This document shows positions 27,779-36,796 of a stretch of DNA of 64,000 bases, piece after piece (positions within the stretch are counted from its first letter, which is position 1; each line of letters opens with the position of its first letter). The notes below the pieces were generated by a model, which was not told the DNA's origin, did not search any database, and worked only from the letters and a program-made list of their open reading frames with translations. This DNA is from JAZDRH01 sp047470865 (lineage in GTDB: Bacteria; Pseudomonadota; Gammaproteobacteria; Pseudomonadales; Pseudomonadaceae): the NCBI RefSeq assembly GCF_047470865.1, contig NZ_JAZDRH010000005.1, positions 62,001 through 126,000 on the forward strand, written 5' to 3'. The position numbers and the translations under genes are program-made.

Positions 27779-28706
27779 TCAATAACTTCGTTGTATCAGC
27801 ATGCGAAAGCACAGGTTTCACATTTTTTAGTTATCTTAAACCTCGTGCTAACGGCTTAAGTGTGTAATACATCTATTGTAATACGTATCTATTAGCTTAG
27901 GCAGCTTATCTTTAATTTTTCAACACAGTACACACTGCCAAAGCAATGGAACATTAAATACTAATGTTATCTATCAACTGTTTTACAAAAAACAACCTAC
28001 ACTTGGCACCTAGCCTGGGATTATATTATGCTTTTCTTTTAATACCCCAGCCCATCTTAGTCTTGCCAAATACCATGGTGACACATCAATCTCTTAAGAA
28101 ATGGTCCTATTAGACTAATAGTGAACTAATAAACACCTCACCATTAATTTACCCAAAAATTTATATTGATCTATCTAATAATATAGGTTTCTAACTTCTT
28201 GTTAGCGATCTTTCCCTCTAATATCGGTCACAACAGGCCTCAACATACCAATAACGCAATTCTTTATAGAGCAAGAATAAAAATTACCCTTCAGTTTTAG
28301 TGCGCTAGGCAAAATACTTTTGTTGCACGCTTAAAGACTAAGTTTAGAAATAAATGCTTGAATCAGTAGTGATTTAAAATCACCAATCCAAGCCTCGTAC
28401 AAAAGAAAATCATGACGACACTCTACAATAGTGTTTACAGGCCACTGAATAACCAACCCCTTTCTGAGTGTGCTAGAAAGGCCACATAATTGAATTGCCT
28501 CACTAAGATAGTGCGACTAAAGACAGGAAAGATTGACGCTTAAGTTAGTTAAAAAACACCAAGAAAAATAAAATTCATTTTGAATATTTTTAGAGTATCT
28601 AAAACTCATTAACAACCTTCTCACAAACAACACTTAACGCTTTAGCAGTGTCGCTTGTGATACCAATAGCAGTACACCATCTACAAAGACTATTAGAAAA
28701 AGGCTA
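27779..28706. other. Gene-poor region, 0.9 kb, with decayed coding remnants
   Basis: No intact gene was found in about 930 bp. The first half holds the hrpA promoter side and AT-rich DNA with stops in every frame. The second half holds two short stretches with protein-like composition and no proper start (listed separately). The region looks like the scar of lost genes. Confidence 0.6.
28331..28516 (-). pseudogene. Possible C-terminal coding remnant, family unknown
   Basis: A 61-codon stop-to-stop frame with no start codon at its head. It reads as plausible protein (LRKGLVIQWPVNTIVEC, then HDFLLYEAWIGDFKSLL). The frame ends with TAA at 28331-28333. It may be the last part of a lost gene. The family is not recognised and chance is possible. 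Confidence 0.3.
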
Positions 28707-29813
28707 TCAATGTACTCTTTTACTCTGACTTAACAGTTTGTAAATAGTGTCAGGCGTGTATTGCTCGCCGTCATGATAAACAGTCCAGTCGGTAATTTGC
28801 TCATTAGTTAACGAGTAAATCCCCCCATTTTTCATATTTTTTACAAAAAATGGTGTATTAATCAGTTCCCCCTGAAAACTGTTTCCATTCATTTCTCGAG
28901 GAATAAACCACATATGCTCACGTCCATCATCTTCTTCCACAGGAATGCCACACTTAATCATAAAACCAAATTCAGCACCTGTTTTTTTGCTATTGAGTAG
29001 TTTACCTAAAAGCCCTTGTTTTTTGGGTTGCCCATATTCAATGAAAAGATTTTCAAAATAGCTCCAACGCAACTGTGCTTTCAGCGACATCATGTCAGTT
29101 TCGCTATTAGGGCGATAGAACACAGTGCTTTTATTTTCGCCGTAACCTGCAAAGAAGGTTTCCATGACTTGCTCTTCTTCTGTGGTTTTAAAGAGTACGC
29201 AGCTTGGATGTTGATGGTATTCATCACGGTCTGCTTTATCGCCTAAAAACTCACCTTCGGGCGCGCCTTCTAAGTCAAAGTGCATATCTTTTAAATCGGG
29301 CAAATCACTGATTAAGGTTTTTTGCTGAATATGGCGAATACCTTCTTCAAAAGGCAAAGCAACAAGATACTGATAAGCTTCTTCAGTTTGTCCGCAAACC
29401 ACAGGCTCATTAAAAATGACTTTACCTTCGTTTAAACATTTGCCAACAAACGCATGAATCAATGAATCTATGCCGTAGTAATCACCCAGCGAGTGCGGGA
29501 AAATAAGATCAACCTCAGGCATACCGCAACGCAGCAAGCCATGAGTGTGAAACCAGAATTTACTCGGTGGATCTTCCTCGCTGTCATAAATAGCATGAAT
29601 GACATAGAGACTATCTACACTAGGCAATAGGTTTTCTTCTAATTGGAAATTTAACCATTCTTTGGTAAATACACGCCCACCAGCAGACTCATCAACGCCC
29701 AAGACTATACTGGGCAGTAATAATTGAAGCATTTGCAGTTGACAACGAAAGTTACGTAAAGGCTCAACTGTGAACATGCTTTCCACACACAGTAAGCTAG
29801 GAGCTATATTCAC
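28707..29813 (-). pseudogene. DUF4026/DUF2314-like protein, C-terminal part of a probably frameshifted gene
   Basis: 368 codons from a GTG at 29813. The C-terminal 60-70 residues match my memory of the DUF2314 pattern (REHMWFIP, then GELINTPFF and ITDWTVYHDG). The middle part (WFHTHGLLRCGMPEVDL, DESAGGRVFTKEWL) resembles the DUF4026 proteins that carry it. It is not secreted. The same frame is open further upstream and meets the end of the preceding 100-codon frame. One extra T in the T4 run at 29861-29864 would join the two into one protein of about 475 residues. The function of DUF4026 proteins is unknown. If the break is real, this half might still be translated from the GTG or from an ATG at 29777. 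Confidence 0.7.
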
Positions 29814-29818
29814 TTGCC

Positions 29819-30121
29819 CTATAAGCTCTGAAGAAATAGGATAGTAGCGTAATACGGCGTAAAATCGATCTCTGAGGGATCTTGATCACGTATTAAGATG
29901 CGAAAAAGTAATCTATCCTCATCAAGACTGCAACGCAGCATAAAACTTTGTTCATCGTCTTCATCGTAGTCTATTTCTAAGTCAGTAAATATATTTTGTT
30001 CATTTAATCGCTCCTCAATTTCTAAAATAGAGAGAGCGGTATTACTAAAAGCATAGATTTCAGAAATTGCTGGTTCTGCCTCACCTTGCGCCATAGCAAA
30101 ATAACTTTCTTTATTGCTCAT
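29819..30121 (-). pseudogene. N-terminal part of the same DUF4026-like gene
   Basis: A 100-codon acidic frame starting with ATG at 30121. It contains a helical stretch (ALSILEIEERLNEQ) followed by alternating strands, and ends in a short, uncharacteristic tail after EIDF. Shifting by one base at 29861-29864 gives a continuous reading (FYAVLRYYPISSELIGQ) into the downstream frame. I therefore treat it as the 5' piece of a broken gene. If it is instead an independent gene, it is a small unknown protein ending 5 bp before the next start. Confidence 0.6.
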
Positions 30122-30160
30122 ATTCCAACTTCACTATTAATAATTAAATTTATTCTAGCA

Positions 30161-30196
30161 ATAAAAAAGCCGAGCTAATTAACTTAACTCGGCTTT
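30161..30196 (-). terminator. Terminator of fadD
   Basis: aagccgag (30167-30174) and ctcggctt (30188-30195) form an 8-bp GC-rich stem. On the minus strand it is followed by TTTTTTATT. It lies about 20 bp after the fadD stop. Confidence 0.88.
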
Positions 30197-30215
30197 CGTG
30201 AGCCACTACGATTTA

Positions 30216-31904
30216 TTAAGCGTTATTTAGCTTTTTTAGCTCTTCATCTCGCAATTGACGTCGCAGAATTTTACCCACGTTAGTTGTTGGCAATTCATCC
30301 CTAAACTCAATAATACGCGCTACTTTATAGCTGGTTAGGCTAGCTCGCATGTGTTTGATAATTTCATCTTCTGTCAAGGTTACGCCCGGTTTTAGTGCAA
30401 TAAAGACCTTAACAGCTTCCCCTGTTTTTTCACTTGGAATACCAATAGCAGCACATTGCAGAACACCTGGCAACTGCGCTAAAACATCTTCAACTTCATT
30501 GGGATAAACATTAAACCCAGACACTACAATCATGTCTTTCTTACGATCGACAATACGTAAGTAGCCTTCTTCATCAATTTTGGCAATATCACCAGATTTG
30601 AGCCAACCATCAGCATCTATCACATCGTCAGTTGCTTTTTGATTATTCCAATAACCTAGCATGACCTGCGGCCCTTTAACGCAAAGCTCACCTGCTTCAC
30701 CTAAAGGTAACTCGTTGCCCTCTTCATCAATCACCTTACACAGCGTCGACGGGACAGGCAGTCCAATAGTACCAAGACGTATTTTCTGCAAGGGGTTTAC
30801 CGATACAATAGGGCTGGTTTCAGTCATACCAAAACCTTCACAGATTTTCGCACCTGTCACTTGTTCCCAGCGCTCAGCCGTTGCAATTTGCAGTGCCATA
30901 CCACCAGATAGCGTAAGTTTTAATCCTGAAAAATCTAGCGCTCTAAATTTCTCGTTATTACACAACCCCACAAATAAGGTATTTAACCCTACAAAACCTG
31001 TAAAACGTTTTTTAGATAAGTCATTAATAGTACTGTTCAAATCACGAGGATTGGTAATCAATAGGTTTTCATTACCTGTGATCATCATTGCCATACAGTG
31101 AATAGTGAAGGCGTAAATATGATATAGCGGCAATGGAGCAACAATTATTTCCTGCCCTGGCTTTAAATAGCTTCCCATAACGGCTTTAGCTTGTTGCATA
31201 TTGGCAATCAAGTTACGGTGCGATAGCATTGCCCCTTTAGCCACACCAGTAGTACCACCTGTATATTGGAGCACCGCTACATCATTTGCCTGAGGTTCAA
31301 CATTGCGTGCTATTTTCTTGGCACCAAGTGCTAACACATCACGCAGGCTCAGTGCGCCTTGAATATGATAAGCAGGTACCATTTTCTTTACATATTTCAC
31401 CACTGAGTTAATCACAAAGCGCTTTAAGCTAGGTAATAAGTCAGCTACCTCTGTAATGATGACGGTCTTAACTGAAGTTTTAGATAATACTTTTTCTGCA
31501 ATATGCGCCATATTAGCCAAGCAAACTAAGGCTTTGGCACCAGAGTCATTAAATTGATGCTCTAACTCATGCGGCGTATATAAAGGATTCGTATTCACTA
31601 CAATTAAGCCAGCCCGCATTGCACCAAACACCACTACAGGGTATTGCAAAACGTTAGGCAGTTGAATGGCAATACGATCGCCTGGCTGTAGCTCAGTATG
31701 ATTTTGAATCCATGCTGCAAAATCACCTGATAAGCGATACAGGTCACCGTAGGTAATAGTCGTACCTAAGTTAGTAAATGCTGGTTTGTCCGCATAGCGC
31801 TGACAAGATTCAGTCAACACCGCTAGGATATTGGGGTATTCATCAGCATCTATCTCGGATGGAACGCCTTCAGGGTATTTATCCTTCCAGAAATTTTCAA
31901 TCAT
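30216..31904 (-). CDS. fadD: Long-chain-fatty-acid--CoA ligase, FadD type
   Basis: An AMP-forming acyl-CoA synthetase of 562 residues that activates fatty acids for beta-oxidation at the inner membrane. The AMP-binding motif YTGGTTGVAKGAML lies near residues 213-226. A second motif, GFGMTETSP, is near 360, and the C-terminal hinge and lysine regions are KSGDIAKIDEEGYLRIVDRKKD and GKILRRQLRDEELK. The N-terminus MIENFWKDKYPEG closely matches pseudomonad FadD1 and FadD2. AGGAG lies upstream of the ATG. Divergent from phaJ. Pseudomonas usually has two fadD genes and a hydrolase here; only one is present. Confidence 0.95.
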   Translation of the reverse strand: MIENFWKDKYPEGVPSEIDADEYPNILAVLTESCQRYADKPAFTNLGTTITYGDLYRLSGDFAAWIQNHTELQPGDRIAIQLPNVLQYPVVVFGAMRAGLIVVNTNPLYTPHELEHQFNDSGAKALVCLANMAHIAEKVLSKTSVKTVIITEVADLLPSLKRFVINSVVKYVKKMVPAYHIQGALSLRDVLALGAKKIARNVEPQANDVAVLQYTGGTTGVAKGAMLSHRNLIANMQQAKAVMGSYLKPGQEIIVAPLPLYHIYAFTIHCMAMMITGNENLLITNPRDLNSTINDLSKKRFTGFVGLNTLFVGLCNNEKFRALDFSGLKLTLSGGMALQIATAERWEQVTGAKICEGFGMTETSPIVSVNPLQKIRLGTIGLPVPSTLCKVIDEEGNELPLGEAGELCVKGPQVMLGYWNNQKATDDVIDADGWLKSGDIAKIDEEGYLRIVDRKKDMIVVSGFNVYPNEVEDVLAQLPGVLQCAAIGIPSEKTGEAVKVFIALKPGVTLTEDEIIKHMRASLTSYKVARIIEFRDELPTTNVGKILRRQLRDEELKKLNNA

Positions 31905-32270
31905 GCAGCCAACTCCTAAGCAACAGCTTATATCTTCCCCTTCAAAGGGTCTTATTATCTTAATTCGCTTTCTTCACAATAGAGATAAACGAGCCAAGAA
32001 AGATTATCAGCTTTAAATCCAGCAAACTAGCAACCAAACCTCTAACTTTAGTCATATTTAGCACGCGAGAAAAAGATTTAGTATCAAGACCAAGCTGATT
32101 TGAGCAATTCCAATCAAGTTACAGGCTTACACCTGCACTTCAACCTGATTTAATCTATAGTAACGCACATAATTATACGCTGACACACCGCAAGCTAAAG
32201 CTATGCGCCATTAAATATCAAAAGCATTTTAATGGTAAATACCGCAATTTAATAAACTTGGAGCAATTTA
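31905..32270. other. Divergent intergenic region fadD/phaJ
   Basis: About 365 bp without a gene; it carries the two divergent promoters. The two adjacent genes both handle fatty acyl-CoA, so a shared fatty-acid regulator site is plausible, but I could not identify one by eye. Confidence 0.5.
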
Positions 32271-32741
32271 ATGACAACCGTATCGAGCTTTGCATACGAT
32301 GACCTCTCAATAGGACAAAAGGCGCAGCAAACCAAGCAGGTTACAGAACAAGATATTCTGCTCTTTGCTGCCGTATCTGGTGATTGCAACCCAGTTCATC
32401 TAGATGAGCAATATGCAGCAACAACAATGTTTAAAGAACGTATTGCCCATGGCATGTTCAGTGGCGCGCTAATTAGCGCTGCCATTGCGTGCAATCTACC
32501 TGGCCCTGGCAGCATTTACTTAGGTCAAGAGCTAACCTTCACGCGCCCAGTTAAACTAGGAGACAGCTTAACCGTTGAACTTGAAGTTCTAGAAAAACTA
32601 CCCAAAAACCGAGTGCGCATTGCCACACGTGTACTTAATCAAAACAATGAAATGGTCGTTGATGGTGTAGCTCTTGTGTTGGCGCCGAAAAAATCAACCG
32701 AAGTTAACATGCCTTCAGCCCCTCAATTCATACAAAAGTAA
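32271..32741 (+). CDS. phaJ: (R)-specific enoyl-CoA hydratase, MaoC/PhaJ family
   Basis: A hot-dog fold hydratase of 156 residues that turns trans-2-enoyl-CoA into (R)-3-hydroxyacyl-CoA, linking beta-oxidation with polyhydroxyalkanoate precursors. The hydratase-2 motif VSGDCNPVHLDEQYA carries the catalytic D38 and H43. FTRPVKLGDSLTVELEVLEK completes the fold. The sequence and its place beside fadD match Pseudomonas phaJ1. No PHA synthase gene is in the window, so use for PHA is not shown. A terminator follows. Confidence 0.92.
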   Translation: MTTVSSFAYDDLSIGQKAQQTKQVTEQDILLFAAVSGDCNPVHLDEQYAATTMFKERIAHGMFSGALISAAIACNLPGPGSIYLGQELTFTRPVKLGDSLTVELEVLEKLPKNRVRIATRVLNQNNEMVVDGVALVLAPKKSTEVNMPSAPQFIQK

Positions 32742-32751
32742 CCTGTGATTT

Positions 32752-32784
32752 AAGGCTAGTCATTTCACAGGGCTAGCCTTTTTT
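32752..32784 (+). terminator. Terminator of phaJ
   Basis: aaggctag (32752-32759) pairs with ctagcctt (32773-32780), followed by a T run. It begins 11 bp after the phaJ stop. Confidence 0.8.
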
Positions 32785-33095
32785 ACAACCAAACTTGTGA
32801 ATAATGCCTGAACCACAAATAGCATCTGACTCGCCGCAATTAATCCACATATTCTGTGGATAAGTCTGTTATCAAGTCTTTTTTTTGATTCGCAATGCTT
32901 GATACTATGGGGCTTTAGCTTAAACTGATGAATTTTTCATCAATTAGAAATATCTTTTAAAATCAACAACTTACAAAGTCAAGAAATAAAATCAATTTCA
33001 TCTAATTATTTTTATTGTCAAGTGGTTTGTTAGTTTTTTTAGTGTGCACAAGTCCTAAGTTCTAAAAATATATTAACTTTATATAATTTTTTCAC
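32785..33095. other. AT-rich intergenic DNA between phaJ and purC
   Basis: Convergent gene ends flank about 310 bp without a credible gene. Apart from the DnaA-box-like pair there is a second loose inverted pair, ttatcaag and cttgata, around a run of eight T, and long A/T tracts toward 33095. Convergent neighbours mean no promoter is required here, so the length is unexplained. Confidence 0.5.
32840..32863. promoter_or_regulatory. Inverted pair of DnaA-box-like sequences
   Basis: taatccaca (one base off the consensus TTATCCACA) faces tgtggataa (an exact DnaA box on the minus strand, 32855-32863) with 5 bp between the 7-bp arms. It lies in a gene-free, AT-rich stretch of some 360 bp between phaJ and purC. 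Binding by DnaA is only inferred from the match. Confidence 0.4.
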
Positions 33096-33099
33096 ATAC

Positions 33100-33135
33100 A
33101 AAAAAACCTGACCAACATTACATTTGGCCAGGTTT
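33100..33135 (-). terminator. Terminator of purC
   Basis: On the minus strand, AAACCTGGCCAAA and TTGGTCAGGTTT form a stem with one mismatch around a short loop and end in seven T. It starts about 15 bp after the purC stop. Confidence 0.85.
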
Positions 33136-33150
33136 GAGTACAGTGCAAAA

Positions 33151-34020
33151 TCAGTTTGTTAAACGCACTAACGCTTCTCGGTATTTGTCTGCTGTTTTTT
33201 GGCGTACATCTAAAGGAACTTCTGGTGCTGGTGCTTGCTTATTCCAGCCACTGGCCTCCAACCAGTCTCGCACGAATTGTTTGTCAAAACTAGGTGGATT
33301 GGTACCCTCTTGGTAACTATCTGCTGGCCAAAAACGGCTTGAGTCAGGTGTTAATACTTCGTCCATTAAGGTTAAAGTGCCCTGTTCATCAAGCCCAAAC
33401 TCAAATTTAGTATCCGCAATAATAATGCCACGAGTAGCTGCGTACTCAACAGCGGCTTTATACAGCGCAATAGAGACCTGCTTTACTTGCTCCGCAAGCT
33501 CAGCGCCAATAATTTCTTGGCAGCGTTCAAAAGAAATATTTTCGTCATGATCGCCAACAGCAGCTTTAGTAGATGGTGTAAAAATAGGCTCTGGTAGTTT
33601 GCTCGCTTCTTTTAAGCCAGCAGGTAACTGAATCCCACAAACCGTGCCAGTTACTTGATACTCTTTCCAGCCTGAGCCTACTAAGTAGCCACGTACAATA
33701 GCTTCAACCGCCACAGGCTTTAACCGTTTAGCTACTACTGAGCGCCCTTCCACCAAAGGCAATTCTGCGCCAGAAACAACAGCTTCAACTTGATCACCCG
33801 TAAAGTGGTTTGGCACAAGATCTTTAAGTTTTTCAAACCAAAAATTAGAAATAGCTGTTAAGATTTTGCCTTTATCTGGAATAGGCTCAGACAAGATAAC
33901 ATCAAATGCTGAGAGCCTGTCACTGGCTACCATTAGCATACGTTTGTCATCAATCTCATAAAGATCTCGCACTTTGCCAGAATAAAGTTTTTTCAAACTT
34001 AACCTGCTTGAGCTGCTCAT
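33151..34020 (-). CDS. purC: SAICAR synthetase, long (Ade1-like) class
   Basis: Phosphoribosylaminoimidazole-succinocarboxamide synthase, step seven (or eight by some counts) of purine synthesis. Motifs include YSGKVRDLYEID, VASDRLSAFDVI, VEAIVRGYLVGSGWKEYQ, FTPSTKAAVGDHDENI and VDEVLTPDSSRFW-like residues near the end. At 289 residues it is the long class best known from yeast Ade1 and some proteobacteria, not the short form of about 236 residues that Pseudomonas carries at this same place next to bamC and dapA. AGGAA precedes the ATG. It is separated from bamC by a terminator, so it is transcribed alone. Confidence 0.94.
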   Translation of the reverse strand: MSSSSRLSLKKLYSGKVRDLYEIDDKRMLMVASDRLSAFDVILSEPIPDKGKILTAISNFWFEKLKDLVPNHFTGDQVEAVVSGAELPLVEGRSVVAKRLKPVAVEAIVRGYLVGSGWKEYQVTGTVCGIQLPAGLKEASKLPEPIFTPSTKAAVGDHDENISFERCQEIIGAELAEQVKQVSIALYKAAVEYAATRGIIIADTKFEFGLDEQGTLTLMDEVLTPDSSRFWPADSYQEGTNPPSFDKQFVRDWLEASGWNKQAPAPEVPLDVRQKTADKYREALVRLTN

Positions 34021-34041
34021 GAAGAATTCCTGTGTTTTTTA

Positions 34042-34073
34042 AACAAAACAGGCGAAACCTTAGGTTTCGCCTG
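34042..34073 (-). terminator. Terminator of the dapA-bamC operon
   Basis: A perfect 11-bp stem, caggcgaaacc (34049-34059) with ggtttcgcctg (34063-34073), and a 3-base loop. On the minus strand it is followed by TTTTGTTT. It lies about 25 bp after the bamC stop. Confidence 0.85.
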
Positions 34074-34096
34074 CATTTCATCGCATCATTCAGCGC

Positions 34097-35176
34097 TTAG
34101 TTTAAGCTATTTTGTAAACGCTGTAATACTTTAACTGCATTTTCCTTAGCCGCTGGTTGGCTGTCTAAGGTCAGCACAGTGACATTAACGTGGCGATCTT
34201 GCCCTGCCACTTGCAATATATAACGCTGTGCTTTTTTCTCTGGATTATTTGAGCTAAATAAACGCTTAAAAAAGCCGGGCTTTTCAGTTTTTTTGCCTTG
34301 GCCAACATCAATAAAATAACTGCCTGTTGAGCGATTTAAGTCATCAACTCGAATATTAGCACTATCTAAAGCACGCCCTAAGCTTGACCAAGCCCGATCA
34401 AAGTTAGCATCTAATTTCAAATAAGGCTGGCCCTGGGCTTCTAACAGCTGTACACGACTTGGCGCATCAAATATAGCGCTAGCAGCTAAAGAAACAGAGC
34501 CCCCTTTGATCATGCTTTGCTCTAGATTTAGACGAAAATCTTCAATCAGTGCATTATCAAGAGTTGTTACTCCTGGCTCTTGCTGCCAAGCTTGCTCTAA
34601 AGTACTGCCTACAGGTCGCACTTGTGTAATTAGGAAAATTTCACTGGTGTTGCGTTGCACACCTGGTTCTATACGTACTAAAACCCGTACCTCACTAGCC
34701 CCCAACCCTAGAGTACGTTCAGCTAAAGAAGCAGAAAAACGCTCTGCCTTACTCCAAGCCGTCATGAACTCACCAGTTTGTGGTCGTTCTGCAACAATAC
34801 TTAAACCGCTTTCTTCAAAATACTGTTGAGCGATAGGCCAAATCTCAGCAGGAATGCGTTGAGCAATTAACCATTGTGTCGTACCACTTTTTTGCAGGCT
34901 AATGATTTTTTCATCTGCTTTAATTGCCATAGGTTCCGGACGACTCACCACTTCTGCTTTAGGATCAGCATCTGGAATATGTCGTGGAATAGGCAACAGT
35001 GGATCTAGGCGTTTATTTTGAGCACCCTCTGGCATTTGCATAGGAGGTATTTGCTGTGCTTGCAAATAATCATTGCCGCGGTCACGAAAATACCCTTTCT
35101 CGCCCCATATCCAACCACATCCACTGGTACTTGCTAGCGTAGCTGCTAACAACGACATTCCTACAATTCGCTTCAT
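34097..35176 (-). CDS. bamC: Outer-membrane assembly lipoprotein BamC
   Basis: A lipoprotein of the BAM complex that inserts outer-membrane beta-barrels. The ATG at 35176 gives a signal MKRIVGMSLLAATLASTSGC. The lipobox is unusual, with Thr rather than Leu three residues before the lipidated Cys20. The mature N-terminus has the extended unstructured segment known from BamC, followed by two helix-grip domains (TQWLIAQRIPAEIWPIAQQY and YLKLDANFDRAWSSLGRALD). The open frame continues upstream to 35302, but that part overlaps dapA and lacks sense. Cotranscribed with dapA, as in Pseudomonas and E. coli. Confidence 0.92.
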   Translation of the reverse strand: MKRIVGMSLLAATLASTSGCGWIWGEKGYFRDRGNDYLQAQQIPPMQMPEGAQNKRLDPLLPIPRHIPDADPKAEVVSRPEPMAIKADEKIISLQKSGTTQWLIAQRIPAEIWPIAQQYFEESGLSIVAERPQTGEFMTAWSKAERFSASLAERTLGLGASEVRVLVRIEPGVQRNTSEIFLITQVRPVGSTLEQAWQQEPGVTTLDNALIEDFRLNLEQSMIKGGSVSLAASAIFDAPSRVQLLEAQGQPYLKLDANFDRAWSSLGRALDSANIRVDDLNRSTGSYFIDVGQGKKTEKPGFFKRLFSSNNPEKKAQRYILQVAGQDRHVNVTVLTLDSQPAAKENAVKVLQRLQNSLN

Positions 35177-35192
35177 GCGTAATAAACCCCTA

Positions 35193-36071
35193 TTAAGCCA
35201 ACAAACCACATTGACGTAAAGCTGCTTGCAAGGTCGCGCGATTCTGCACGCCAAGCGGTGTAAGTGGTAACCGAATACCTGTATTAATATAGCCCATTTC
35301 ATGCAAAGCCCACTTTACAGGAATTGGGTTTGATTCGATAAACATAGCATTGTGCACTGGCATTAGCTGATCATTCAAGGCTTTGGCTTGATCCGCCTCA
35401 CCGGCCATTGCCAAACGGCATAGTTGCGCCATTTGCTTAGGGGCTACGTTGGCAGTCACTGAAATATTACCTTTGCCGCCCATTAGCATGAGCTGATAAG
35501 CGCTAGCATCATCACCTGATAACACTAAGAAATCGCTAGCCACACCTTCTAAAATCTGACGTGCGCGCTCTAAATTACCTGTAGCCTCTTTAATACCAAT
35601 AATATTTTTCACTGTTGATAAGCGAATCACTGTTTCTGGCAGCATATCGCAGGCGGTACGGCCAGGCACGTTATATAAAATTTGTGGGATATCCACTGCC
35701 TCAGCAATAGCTTTATAGTGTTGGTACAAGCCTTCTTGAGTAGGCTTATTGTAGTAAGGTGTCACTAATAAACAGGCATCTGCACCCGCACCTTTAGCAT
35801 TGGTTGTTAAATCAATGGCTTCACGGGTGCAATTAGCACCAGTCCCTGCAATCACAGGAATACGTCCATTAACTTGGCGTACCACACGACGTATCACTTC
35901 GTGGTGCTCACTTACGTTAAGTGTTGCTGATTCGCCTGAAGTACCTACCGCCACAATAGCGTCAGTACCCTGTTCAATATGAAACTCTACCAGCTTTGCT
36001 AGAGCATCCCAATCTAGAGCACCTTCTGGGTCCATGGGTGTGACTAGTGCCACCATACTGCCGGTTATCAT
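35193..36071 (-). CDS. dapA: 4-hydroxy-tetrahydrodipicolinate synthase
   Basis: The first enzyme of the lysine/diaminopimelate branch, condensing pyruvate with aspartate semialdehyde. 292 residues. The Schiff-base lysine is in IIGIKEATGNL near residue 160, and the catalytic Tyr in ILYNVPGRT near 133. The ATG at 36071 has AGGAG 7 bp upstream; an in-frame extension to 36104 is unlikely. It is followed 16 bp later by bamC. Confidence 0.96.
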   Translation of the reverse strand: MITGSMVALVTPMDPEGALDWDALAKLVEFHIEQGTDAIVAVGTSGESATLNVSEHHEVIRRVVRQVNGRIPVIAGTGANCTREAIDLTTNAKGAGADACLLVTPYYNKPTQEGLYQHYKAIAEAVDIPQILYNVPGRTACDMLPETVIRLSTVKNIIGIKEATGNLERARQILEGVASDFLVLSGDDASAYQLMLMGGKGNISVTANVAPKQMAQLCRLAMAGEADQAKALNDQLMPVHNAMFIESNPIPVKWALHEMGYINTGIRLPLTPLGVQNRATLQAALRQCGLLA

Positions 36072-36219
36072 GCAACTGCTCCTACCAAGTGATTTTTTAG
36101 ACAAGTAATGTTACTGATGCCTATATAAGAGTACAAGCATCTATATTATCGTTATACTGCCTTTTAGTAATGTGAGAAACAGATTTATACTTTTTTGCTA
36201 TCTTTCTTGAGAAATCAGC

Positions 36220-36777
36220 ATGTCATCTACGTCTTCTTCTGATCAAAATTTAATGATCAGCGCTTTAGGGCATGACCCCCTTTTGCTTACCAATGCGCTT
36301 TGCCGTGCTTGTTTAGAAAGTCGCTGCAATATTGTGAGCAGCCGCTTAACTCGACATAATGATTACTGTGCATTAATTTTGCAGGTCAGTGGTAGCTGGG
36401 ATGCGCTCGCACGCTTAGAAACCAATCTGCCTGTACTGGCTAAACGTGAAAACTGCCAAGTACAGTTTTCCCGCACAGTCAACCCCGAACTTAAGCAAAA
36501 AGCCCTGCCTTATATTATTTATGTGAGTGCGATTTATCGTGCTGATATTTTGCCTGAACTGTGTCAATTTCTAATTGACCACAAAGTTACCTTAGATACT
36601 ATTACTTATGACAGTTTTCTGGCGCCGCAAACACAAACCCGCATGCTTAACGCAACCTTGACCATTACACTACCTGCAGATATGCATATTAGCTGGCTAC
36701 GTGATGAATTTTTAGACTTTGCAGACACCCTTAATTTGGATGCTATTTTAGAACCTTGGCGCCCACAACTCACTTAA
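36220..36777 (+). CDS. gcvR: Glycine cleavage system transcriptional repressor-like ACT protein
   Basis: 185 residues with two ACT-type regulatory modules (GHDPLLLTNALCRACLESRC at the start, YIIYVSAIYRADILPEL in the middle) and no DNA-binding domain. In E. coli GcvR binds GcvA and represses the glycine cleavage operon. Divergent from dapA and 19 bp before bcp. This neighbourhood is conserved in Pseudomonas. The exact regulatory target in this organism is inferred by homology only. Confidence 0.88.
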   Translation: MSSTSSSDQNLMISALGHDPLLLTNALCRACLESRCNIVSSRLTRHNDYCALILQVSGSWDALARLETNLPVLAKRENCQVQFSRTVNPELKQKALPYIIYVSAIYRADILPELCQFLIDHKVTLDTITYDSFLAPQTQTRMLNATLTITLPADMHISWLRDEFLDFADTLNLDAILEPWRPQLT

Positions 36778-36796
36778 TTTTACAGGATACACTCGA

